From positions 1 through 6,089 of the forward strand of contig CATLDS010000039.1 in NCBI GenBank assembly GCA_949902685.1: 6,089 bases of DNA, given 5' to 3'. The notes beneath the pieces were generated by a model. It saw only the letters and a program-made list of their open reading frames with translations, did not search any database and was not told the DNA's origin. Below, in pieces: positions 1-4,900 of the stretch (positions within the stretch are counted from its first letter, which is position 1; the number at the start of each line of letters is the position of its first letter). The DNA is from an uncultured Christensenellaceae bacterium. GTDB lineage: Bacteria > Bacillota > Clostridia > Christensenellales > UBA1242. A program made the position numbers and the translations under genes.

Positions 1-342
1 ACCATCATCGTAATTGTCAGTAGAATAAATTCTGGCAACGATATTATTGGGCTTTTCGATTAGTTTACTTTGGAAACTTAATACAACTATATAATAGGCA
101 GATAATCCAAATATAAAACATAAAATAGGAAGTAGAATATACTTAACTTTTCTATAGATAACAGTTACTAAAATTAAAGATAGGATTATTACTACTCCTA
201 TTATTATAGATATTGCAGTTACCCTAGTAACATAATAAGCAAACAAACATCCTAACACTAGGAATATGATCATCACACAAAGTGGTCTATAATTGAACCA
301 ACGTTCTTTAGAAGAATTTTCTATTTTTTCTTTCGTACACAT
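1..342 (-). CDS. comEC: ComEC/Rec2-like competence membrane protein, N-terminal part (runs off the left edge)
   Basis: The first 114 codons of a gene that continues past the window. Residues 1-18 are charged and cytoplasmic. Then come hydrophobic stretches at about 20-38, 42-63 and 68-90, followed by a soluble segment from about 92 (IVARIYSTDNYDDG). The NYRPL motif just before the first helix, a Gly in that helix, a short hydrophobic block and the start of a beta-rich domain match the N-terminus of ComEC (DUF4131 plus OB-like domain). ComEC forms the inner-membrane channel that carries single-stranded DNA into the cell during transformation. The defining competence domain and the metallo-beta-lactamase domain lie outside the window, so the name rests on the N-terminus only. 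ATG at 342 is the only usable start before an in-frame stop at 391-393. It has no Shine-Dalgarno sequence, which is unlike most genes here. Another multi-pass membrane protein remains possible. Confidence 0.66.
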   Translation of the reverse strand, partial: MCTKEKIENSSKERWFNYRPLCVMIIFLVLGCLFAYYVTRVTAISIIIGVVIILSLILVTVIYRKVKYILLPILCFIFGLSAYYIVVLSFQSKLIEKPNNIVARIYSTDNYDDG

Positions 343-375
343 AAAATAATGTAATAATAAGTATAAATCTAAATT

Positions 376-404
376 ATTATAACATAAATTTTACAATAAA
401 TTAA
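376..404 (-). promoter_or_regulatory. Sigma-A-like extended -10 promoter for the comEC-like gene
   Basis: On the minus strand a perfect TATAAT (376-381) is preceded by TGT (382-384), giving an extended -10. Seventeen bases upstream is a weak -35, TTAATT (399-404). The predicted start near 369 leaves a leader of about 27 nt before the ATG at 342. The promoter points away from the tRNA promoter, whose -35 begins at 415. Confidence 0.55.
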
Positions 405-414
405 GTGAAAACAC

Positions 415-443
415 TTGAAATAATCAAAAATATATGCTAATAT
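415..443 (+). promoter_or_regulatory. Sigma-A-like promoter for tRNA-Glu
   Basis: TTGAAA (415-420) is followed by a 17-base spacer and TAATAT (438-443). TGC immediately before the -10 makes it an extended -10. Transcription should begin around 450, only a few bases before the mature tRNA 5' end at 454, so RNase P would remove a very short leader. Spacing and position make this a convincing dedicated promoter. Confidence 0.72.
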
Positions 444-453
444 AACAAAGTAT

Positions 454-528
454 GGCGCTATAGTCTAGAGGTTAGGACGCGACCCTCTCACGGTTGAGAC
501 CGGGGTTCGATTCCCCGTAGCGCTACCA
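454..528 (+). tRNA. tRNA-Glu, anticodon CTC, CCA encoded
   Basis: The full cloverleaf can be drawn. The acceptor stem is 454-460 with 518-524. The D stem is 463-466 with 475-478, and the anticodon stem is 480-484 with 492-496. The seven-base anticodon loop is CTCTCAC, with CTC at 487-489. A four-base variable region follows, then the T stem 501-505 with 513-517 and a TTCGATT loop. A525 is the discriminator, and CCA (526-528) is encoded in the DNA. The D arm (GTCTAGAGGTTAGGAC) closely resembles known bacterial tRNA-Glu, including the U11-A24 pair that serves as a glutamate identity element. This isoacceptor reads GAG, so the cell should also carry a TTC tRNA-Glu elsewhere. The first acceptor pair is G·U rather than the usual G-C. 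The gene stands alone between its own promoter and terminator. Confidence 0.97.
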
Positions 529-539
529 TGTACATACAG

Positions 540-566
540 ATTGGACTATTCTAGTCCAATTTTTTT
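540..566 (+). terminator. Intrinsic terminator of tRNA-Glu
   Basis: A perfect 9-bp stem (ATTGGACTA at 540-548 with TAGTCCAAT at 552-560) closes a 3-nt loop and runs directly into a tract of seven T's ending at 566. It begins 11 bases after the tRNA 3' end, as expected for a single-tRNA transcript. Confidence 0.9.
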
Positions 567-621
567 ATATAAGATGAAAACAATCTTATTCTCAAGTATT
601 GTTACTTACTACTTATAAAAT

Positions 622-649
622 AAAAAAACTAGGTTGTAACCTAGTTTTT
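622..649 (-). terminator. Intrinsic terminator of the membrane-protein gene (possibly bidirectional)
   Basis: A stem of about 11 bp (624-634 with 639-649) has a core ACTAGGT/ACCTAGT and a 4-nt loop. On the minus strand it is followed by a U-run from the A tract at 622-628. It lies just past the stop codon at 655-657. The T's at 645-649 mean it could also stop plus-strand readthrough from the tRNA unit. Confidence 0.85.
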
Positions 650-654
650 AATTA

Positions 655-1155
655 TTAGTTCTTTCTAGTAGCGAAGAATCCTACTACAGCACTAGCAATT
701 GATAACAATGCTACAGCATATACACCTACATTAGCAGAATAAGTAATAAGTTTGTTACTTAATGCTCCACATCCAACAAGTGTAGCGATGAAGAATACTA
801 ATGCACATACTACTACAAGAGCACATAATACTTTAGTTACAAGGTTAAGATATTTGTTCTTAACGAAGATTTTAACCAAAAGCGCTACTGCCAATAATCC
901 TACAAGCACTAATGTGATAATCATGAAAATCTTACCAACATTCCATCCTGTCATACTATCAGCATCTTTAAATGAATCAATACTCTTAAACCAGTCTTGC
1001 AATGTTAATGACTCAGTTGGTGATTCACCTAAAATTTCAATAGTTTTAAATAGAATGAATTTGAACGCAAGTGATACAAATGTAAGTACTGCTAGAGCAA
1101 TAGATACGATGCCAAGTATTAATGATAGACCTCCATTAGTTTTTTTCTTTGACAT
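655..1155 (-). CDS. Four-helix membrane protein of unknown function
   Basis: I do not recognise this 166-residue protein. The start at 1155 is set by an excellent AAGGAGG ribosome binding site five bases upstream. An in-frame ATG at 1203 lacks such a site and sits in a leader hairpin. After a short basic N-terminus (MSKKK) there are four hydrophobic segments, at about 9-36, 74-97, 104-128 and 141-163. Between the first two is a polar, acidic loop (about 37-72) containing LTLQDWFKSIDSF, which could pack as an amphipathic helix. The third helix carries Cys111 and Cys117, and Cys129 follows it in a GCGA motif. There is no signal-peptidase site, enzyme motif or binding motif that I can see. The loop is probably extracellular if the basic N-terminus is cytoplasmic. 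The gene has its own promoter with an operator-like palindrome and its own terminator, so it is probably an independent, regulated unit. Reading frame, ribosome binding site and codon use all support a real gene. Confidence 0.85.
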   Translation of the reverse strand: MSKKKTNGGLSLILGIVSIALAVLTFVSLAFKFILFKTIEILGESPTESLTLQDWFKSIDSFKDADSMTGWNVGKIFMIITLVLVGLLAVALLVKIFVKNKYLNLVTKVLCALVVVCALVFFIATLVGCGALSNKLITYSANVGVYAVALLSIASAVVGFFATRKN

Positions 1156-1187
1156 ATTTACCTCCTTCCTTTGACAAAATTTGTGTA

Positions 1188-1206
1188 TAAATGATATATT
1201 CATTTA
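1188..1206 (-). promoter_or_regulatory. Leader hairpin at the 5' end of the membrane-protein mRNA
   Basis: An inverted repeat with 7-bp arms (TAAATGA at 1188-1194 and TCATTTA at 1200-1206) surrounds a 5-base loop. With transcription predicted to start near 1210, this weak AT-rich stem would be almost at the 5' end of a leader of about 54 nt. It could protect the message from 5' decay. The evidence is the repeat and its position only. Confidence 0.35.
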
Positions 1207-1216
1207 ACTCACAATA

Positions 1217-1235
1217 ATTCTAATTAAATTAGAAT
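1217..1235. promoter_or_regulatory. Perfect 19-bp palindrome over the -10 box: candidate operator
   Basis: attctaatt-a-aattagaat is a perfect inverted repeat with 9-bp arms and a single central base. One arm contains the complete minus-strand -10 hexamer (1217-1222) and the rest fills the spacer towards the -35. A dimeric repressor bound here would block RNA polymerase. No T-run follows it in either direction, so it is not a terminator. I could not match it to a known box: it does not fit the Fur, PerR or CIRCE consensus as I know them. Confidence 0.55.
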
Positions 1236-1245
1236 ACTAAGTCAA
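1217..1245 (-). promoter_or_regulatory. Strong sigma-A-like promoter of the four-helix membrane protein
   Basis: On the minus strand TTGACT (1240-1245) and TAGAAT (1217-1222) are separated by exactly 17 bases; each hexamer differs from consensus at one position. Transcription would start near 1210, about 54 nt before the ATG at 1155. It lies in the gap after proS, so this gene need not depend on readthrough from the proS operon. Confidence 0.75.
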
Positions 1246-1293
1246 ACAAATATTAAAATTTATTCAAGATTGTGTTAAATAGTGCAAAGTTTA

Positions 1294-2718
1294 TTAATAT
1301 TGCTTACCAAAATATACTCTGTATTTGCTCTTTTTACCGCAGTAGATACACTTATGTTCAGTATCATATGATTCAATACAACGTGTTTTAATAGTTGTTT
1401 CTTTTTTAATATTCTCTTCACATGTCAAATCACCACAATGATAAGACAACGCTACCTTTTTATTATTAACTTCATCAACCATTTCTTTGTAATCATTAGT
1501 AACTACAATGGCGTTTTTTATATTGTCAAGTGCTTGAGCATATATGTTGTCTTGGATATCGGTTAATAATTTATTCACTTCATTGACAATATTATCAAGT
1601 TTAATTTGTAGTTTTTCATGAGTATCTCTTCTCACAGCCGTGGCTACACCATTCTCTATATCTCTTGGGCCAATTTCTAGACGAAGAGGTACGCCTTTCA
1701 TTTCATATTCGTTAAATTTCCAACCTGGAGTATTATTAGAATTGTCAAGTTTAACTCTTATATCTGCATTCTCTATAGTTTGCATTACTTCTTCACACTT
1801 CTCTACTACACCCGCCTTTTTGCTAGCAATAGGCACAATTACTACTTGAATAGGAGCAACACTAGGTGGAAGTTTCAATCCTCTCTCATCTCCATGTGTC
1901 ATAACTAATGCACCAATAAGACGTGTAGATACACCCCAACTAGACGAGTATCCATACTCTAATTCACCATCTTTATTTAAGAATTTGATGTTACTAGCTT
2001 TTGCAAAGTTTTGACCTAGATTATGTGTCGTACCAGATTGTAGACACTTACCATCTTTCATGATTGCTTCTAAAGTGTATGTAGAAACAGCTCCAGCAAA
2101 CTTTTCTTTCTCAGTCTTCTTACCAGTTAGAACGGGGATTGCTAACAATTCTTTAAGCATTTGCTCGTATGTGTCTAGCATTACTAGAGCATTCTTTTCA
2201 GCATCATCAGCAGAGACTTGTACAGTATGACCCTCCTGCCATAAGAATTCACTGGTTCTTAAGAATGGACGTGGAGTTTTCTCCCATCTAACCACATTAC
2301 ACCACTGATTAACAACCATAGGTAAATCTCGGTATGATTTAATCCATTTAGAGAACATATCACATATAATTGTCTCACTAGTTGGACGAATAATCAATTT
2401 TTCATTTAGTTCTTCACCTCCAGCGTGAGTAACAACGGCTACCTCAGGTGCAAAACCTTTTACATGCTCAGCCTCTTTTTTGAAAAAACTTTCAGGTATA
2501 AACATAGGGAAATAAGCATTTTGTACACCTAATTTTTTGAATTTTTTATTCAAATATTCTTGTATATTCTCCCAGATAGCGTATCCGTAAGGCTTGATAA
2601 CCATAGTACCTTTAACTGGACCATAATCTACCATACCAGTTTTAATGATAACATCGGTATACCATTGTGGGAAATCTAAATTAATATCGGCTATTTCACT
2701 AACAAATTCTTTATCCAT
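1294..2718 (-). CDS. proS: Prolyl-tRNA synthetase, archaeal/eukaryotic-like (ProS type 3)
   Basis: Charges tRNA-Pro with proline using ATP, in the cytoplasm. It is a class II synthetase. The catalytic core shows RPTSE (about 111-115), motif 2 RWE...RPFLRTSEF (144-158), GTTHNLGQNF (229-238) and motif 3 GVSTRLIGA (262-270). An anticodon-binding domain begins near APIQVVIVP (288-296). The C-terminal domain has five cysteines (428, 433, 447, 457, 460), typical of the zinc-binding tail, and ends in YFGKQY. At 474 residues it has the length of the type 3 form. The longer B. subtilis/E. coli form (about 570) has an inserted editing domain that is absent here, so mischarged Ala-tRNA-Pro would need a separate trans-editing enzyme. 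I prefer ATG 2718 because AAGGA sits 8 bases before it. ATG 2727 (three residues longer) has AGG directly against it. Either start overlaps the end of xseB, suggesting coupled translation. No terminator or T-box leader is visible. Confidence 0.97.
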   Translation of the reverse strand: MDKEFVSEIADINLDFPQWYTDVIIKTGMVDYGPVKGTMVIKPYGYAIWENIQEYLNKKFKKLGVQNAYFPMFIPESFFKKEAEHVKGFAPEVAVVTHAGGEELNEKLIIRPTSETIICDMFSKWIKSYRDLPMVVNQWCNVVRWEKTPRPFLRTSEFLWQEGHTVQVSADDAEKNALVMLDTYEQMLKELLAIPVLTGKKTEKEKFAGAVSTYTLEAIMKDGKCLQSGTTHNLGQNFAKASNIKFLNKDGELEYGYSSSWGVSTRLIGALVMTHGDERGLKLPPSVAPIQVVIVPIASKKAGVVEKCEEVMQTIENADIRVKLDNSNNTPGWKFNEYEMKGVPLRLEIGPRDIENGVATAVRRDTHEKLQIKLDNIVNEVNKLLTDIQDNIYAQALDNIKNAIVVTNDYKEMVDEVNNKKVALSYHCGDLTCEENIKKETTIKTRCIESYDTEHKCIYCGKKSKYRVYFGKQY

Positions 2719-2908
2719 TTTGTTCATCCTTTTCGTTAAACTCTTTTTTTACCATTATAATCTTTCCTTTAGCTTTCTCCAACTCTTTTAAGCAGGCTTT
2801 AGCTAACTTGCAACCTTCTTCATAGAGTTTAAGACTTTCATCTAGATTGACACCTTTTTCTAGTAAAGATGCAATTTCTTCTAATCGTTTTATATCCTTC
2901 TCTATCAT
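2711..2908 (-). CDS. xseB: Exodeoxyribonuclease VII small subunit
   Basis: A 65-residue protein, predicted to be almost entirely helical. It carries the family signature IKRLEEIASLLEKG...LDESLKLYEEGCKLAKACLKELEKAKGKI across residues 6-50. Several copies of this subunit bind the coiled coil of XseA to form exonuclease VII, a metal-independent enzyme that degrades single-stranded DNA from both ends in repair and mutation avoidance. The ATG overlaps the xseA stop codon (ATGA, 2905-2908) and is served by AAGGAG inside the end of xseA, so the two subunits are translationally coupled. Its own end overlaps the start of proS. Length is normal for the family. Confidence 0.96.
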   Translation of the reverse strand: MIEKDIKRLEEIASLLEKGVNLDESLKLYEEGCKLAKACLKELEKAKGKIIMVKKEFNEKDEQNG

Positions 2909-4077
2909 TTCCTCTCCTTATATTTAACTTCTGCTGTTAATTTTAATTCACTGGTGACTATATCTATACTATCTCCAATATTTGTATTTTCGTATGATAT
3001 CATTTGGTCATTGTTAGTAATAAAAGCATATCCAGACTTCAAAATTTTAAGTGGATTAAGTTTATCTAGTGTATTCAACAGCATATTTACTCTGTATATT
3101 GTACCTGTGGCTTGATTTTCAACTTTTCGTTCTATATTATTAATTAAATCAACTACATGTATAGTTTCATCATTAATTGTAGCGTTAATGTACTGCTCGA
3201 TCGAATTAGTGATTAAATCTAATTGATTTTTTCTATTAATAAGATTTTGCTCCACCTGGTAATTTATGTTAGAATAAACCTCTTTGATATATCTAATCAT
3301 TTCCCTATTATCAAATGTGACTAATTCTGCTGCAGCACTTGGTGTAGGAGCTCGCAAATCACACACGAAGTCTAATATACTAAAATCAGTCTCATGACCT
3401 ACAGCGCTAATTAATGGTTTATTACATATATAGGCTATTCTGGCTAATTTCTCATCATTGAAAGGCATTAGGTCTTCTAGGCTACCTCCACCCCGAGCAA
3501 CGATTATAACATCTACATCTGTCATGTTGTCAAAATATGTTATGCCCTCTATTACTTGTTCTACAGCATGTTTCCCTTGGACTTGAGCATCGTAAACATA
3601 AATATCAAGATTGGGATTTCGTCTTCTAGTAACATTCTTAATATCTTGTAATACCGCACCTGTTTTACTAGTTACCACACCTATTGAATTAATAAATCTC
3701 GGTAGTGGTATTTTATTATCTTCACTAAATAGTCCCTCCTGCTCTAGCATAGTTTTTAATTCTAGGAATTTTTTATATAACTCTCCTTGACCGCATGGTT
3801 CGATTGTAAGTGCTTGAAATGATAATTTTCCACCCTTAGGATAATATTTAATATTACCTCTACATTGCACTAAATCGCCTATATTAAACTCTTGTTTAGC
3901 GCCGAACAATACACAAGATAAAAGGTTATCATTCTCTTTGAGTGTAAAATAAGCAATATTTCTTGTAACAGAAAAACTAGACAACTCTCCCGTTACACTA
4001 ATGTCCTCTAATATCACCTCGTTGTCTATTAAATCTTTGATAATTTTATTGATTTGACTAACTGAGAAAACTTTCAT
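2905..4077 (-). CDS. xseA: Exodeoxyribonuclease VII large (catalytic) subunit
   Basis: The catalytic subunit of exonuclease VII has 390 residues, somewhat shorter than many relatives (about 400-450). Residues 1-100 form the OB-fold that binds single-stranded DNA (VSQINKIIKDLI, ISVTGELSSF, YFTLKEN). The catalytic domain at about 120-255 shows VVTSKTGAVLQDI (134-146), VARGGGSLEDL (193-203), AVGHETDF (225-232) and DLRAPTPSAAAELV (240-253), all hallmarks of the family. A coiled coil (about 255-340) follows, where XseB binds, then the conserved tail NPLKILKSGYAFI (341-353). The shortness is probably in the coiled coil. The ATG directly follows the nusB stop codon with no gap. There is no convincing Shine-Dalgarno sequence, only AAAGA about 10 bases away, so initiation probably depends on ribosomes ending nusB. 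It ends in a 4-bp overlap with xseB. Confidence 0.97.
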   Translation of the reverse strand: MKVFSVSQINKIIKDLIDNEVILEDISVTGELSSFSVTRNIAYFTLKENDNLLSCVLFGAKQEFNIGDLVQCRGNIKYYPKGGKLSFQALTIEPCGQGELYKKFLELKTMLEQEGLFSEDNKIPLPRFINSIGVVTSKTGAVLQDIKNVTRRRNPNLDIYVYDAQVQGKHAVEQVIEGITYFDNMTDVDVIIVARGGGSLEDLMPFNDEKLARIAYICNKPLISAVGHETDFSILDFVCDLRAPTPSAAAELVTFDNREMIRYIKEVYSNINYQVEQNLINRKNQLDLITNSIEQYINATINDETIHVVDLINNIERKVENQATGTIYRVNMLLNTLDKLNPLKILKSGYAFITNNDQMISYENTNIGDSIDIVTSELKLTAEVKYKERK

Positions 4078-4455
4078 TTATAATATATCTTTGACTACGT
4101 CTGCTAATACTCCATTGATAAATTTTGGACTCTTATCAGTTGAGAATTTTTTAGCCAATTCTACCGCCTCATTGATAACTACTTCTTTAGGATTTTTGAT
4201 ATATTTAAGTTCAATAATGGCTAATATCAATATCGCCAAATCAATCTTATATAAACGTTCTATTGTATATCCTTTTAAGTGTGATGAAATCAATTCATTA
4301 ACCTCTAGATAATGTTCTGCAAAGTTAGATAATATTTGGCTAGTAAACTCTAAGCCCTCTTTGTCGGCGTTCTTATACACATCCTCTTCAGTAGGATTAA
4401 AAAACCTTGAATAAATAGTTTTAAACGCTAATTCACGCATATCAGTTCGTTTCAT
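4078..4455 (-). CDS. nusB: Transcription antitermination factor NusB
   Basis: A 125-residue all-helical RNA-binding protein. With NusE (ribosomal protein S10) it binds boxA RNA, loads the antitermination complex and keeps RNA polymerase going through rRNA operons. Diagnostic segments are RTDMRELAFKTIYSRFF (3-19), LYKIDLAILILAIIELKY (68-85), PKEVVINEAVELAKKFSTD (89-107) and PKFINGVLADVV (110-121). The start at 4455 is fixed by AGGAG five bases upstream. A TTG seven codons earlier is in frame but has no site and would put the ribosome binding site inside the gene. It lies 34 bases after asp23, with a hairpin in the gap, and abuts xseA. In B. subtilis the order is yqhY-nusB-folD-xseA; here folD is absent from between nusB and xseA. 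Confidence 0.95.
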   Translation of the reverse strand: MKRTDMRELAFKTIYSRFFNPTEEDVYKNADKEGLEFTSQILSNFAEHYLEVNELISSHLKGYTIERLYKIDLAILILAIIELKYIKNPKEVVINEAVELAKKFSTDKSPKFINGVLADVVKDIL

Positions 4456-4474
4456 ATCTTCTCCTCTTAATGAC

Positions 4475-4498
4475 AAAAACTCTCTCTAGTTAGAGAGA
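4475..4498 (-). terminator. Hairpin plus T5 over the asp23 stop codon: possible weak terminator or attenuator
   Basis: On the minus strand TCTCTCTA (4491-4498) and TAGAGAGA (4481-4488) are exact inverse complements two bases apart. In practice this gives a stem of about 6-7 bp with a 4-6 base loop. After one G it is followed by TTTTT (4479-4475). The asp23 stop codon (4490-4492) lies in the loop region. The layout is that of an intrinsic terminator, but with a weak stem and short interrupted U-run it is more likely partial than complete. Alternatively it is an mRNA processing or stabilising hairpin that sets the level of nusB and the genes below it. Confidence 0.5.
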
Positions 4499-4846
4499 AT
4501 TCTTTTCAGCATCCATTATATGCACATTGATTGCCTTAATCTTGATAGTAAGTAAAGATGTAACGCTATTCTTAACATTTTGTTGAACACGATACACCAA
4601 ATCATTCACTTCACAATCAGTGTCAACAATTACATACAAGTCGATGATTACTCCAAGATTAGTGTACTTAATCCTAACTCCTTTACCGACGTTTTTATTA
4701 AATGGACGTCTAATACTGAGTTTAGTCGGCTGGTAGGTATCTATTACACCTTTTACCTCTTTAGTCGCCAAACTGACGATTGATACAAGCATATTCTTAT
4801 TAATATATGTGTCTGTCTCACCGCTGATATTATTTAATCGTGCCAT
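4490..4846 (-). CDS. Asp23/Gls24 family protein (YqhY-like, DUF322)
   Basis: A 118-residue protein of the Asp23/Gls24 family. The pattern is clear: INKNMLVSIVSLATKEVKGVIDT (15-37), then KGVRIKYTNLGVIIDLYVIVDTDCEVNDLVYRVQQNVKNSV (55-95), and a closing strand INVHIMDA (106-113). Members are small, mostly cytoplasmic or membrane-associated proteins linked to envelope stress. The B. subtilis homologue YqhY is encoded beside accBC and nusB and has been linked to control of acetyl-CoA carboxylase. Position before nusB supports the YqhY subgroup, but accBC are not adjacent here. The start at 4846 has AGGA six bases upstream. An in-frame ATG at 4880-4882 would lie upstream of the -10 box and is excluded. 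It is the first gene of the operon running to proS. Confidence 0.92.
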   Translation of the reverse strand: MARLNNISGETDTYINKNMLVSIVSLATKEVKGVIDTYQPTKLSIRRPFNKNVGKGVRIKYTNLGVIIDLYVIVDTDCEVNDLVYRVQQNVKNSVTSLLTIKIKAINVHIMDAEKNSL

Positions 4847-4870
4847 AATATATCCTATCCTTTCGCAATT

Positions 4871-4899
4871 ATTATAACACATTAAATCATCTTTAGCAA
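4871..4899 (-). promoter_or_regulatory. Sigma-A-like promoter of the asp23-nusB-xseA-xseB-proS operon
   Basis: TTGCTA (4894-4899), a 17-base spacer and a perfect TATAAT (4871-4876) preceded by TGT form a strong extended -10 promoter on the minus strand. Its -35 starts one base after the spoIIIAH stop codon. The predicted start near 4864 gives a leader of about 18 nt. It separates vegetative housekeeping genes from the sporulation genes upstream. No terminator lies between them, so sporulation transcripts may read through. Confidence 0.78.
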
Positions 4900-4900
4900 A

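Noticed and set aside
752..1174. Plus-strand open frame of 140 codons opposite the four-helix membrane protein gene
   Set aside because: It lies wholly antisense to a gene with a strong ribosome binding site and clear membrane helices. Its own product is Thr/Asn/Ser-rich with no recognisable fold and no ribosome binding site.
1171..1200. Plus-strand promoter-like pair: perfect TTGACA (1171-1176), 18-base spacer, TATATT (1195-1200), aimed antisense into the 3' end of proS
   Set aside because: The hexamers are good, but the TTGACA is formed from sequence just upstream of the opposite-strand ribosome binding site. The spacer is 18, and no gene follows on the plus strand. AT-rich DNA yields such matches often, so I do not annotate it without transcript data.
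1156..1293. Possible riboswitch or T-box leader near proS or the membrane-protein gene
   Set aside because: proS has no leader because it overlaps xseB. The leader of the membrane-protein gene is only about 54 nt, with one weak hairpin, too small for any known riboswitch class.
1640..1849. Plus-strand open frame of 69 codons inside proS
   Set aside because: Shadow of proS, whose conserved residues account for the sequence. The same applies to the short plus-strand frames at 4091-4312, 4580-4783 and 5102-5284 inside nusB, asp23 and spoIIIAH.
4456..4476. TTG start seven codons upstream for nusB
   Set aside because: The AGGAG site lies between it and the ATG at 4455, which is ideally spaced. 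The extra residues are that site translated.
4847..4882. Longer asp23 start at 4882 adding 12 residues
   Set aside because: That ATG lies upstream of the predicted -10 box (4871-4876) and would not be in the transcript. The start at 4846 has a proper ribosome binding site and matches family N-termini.
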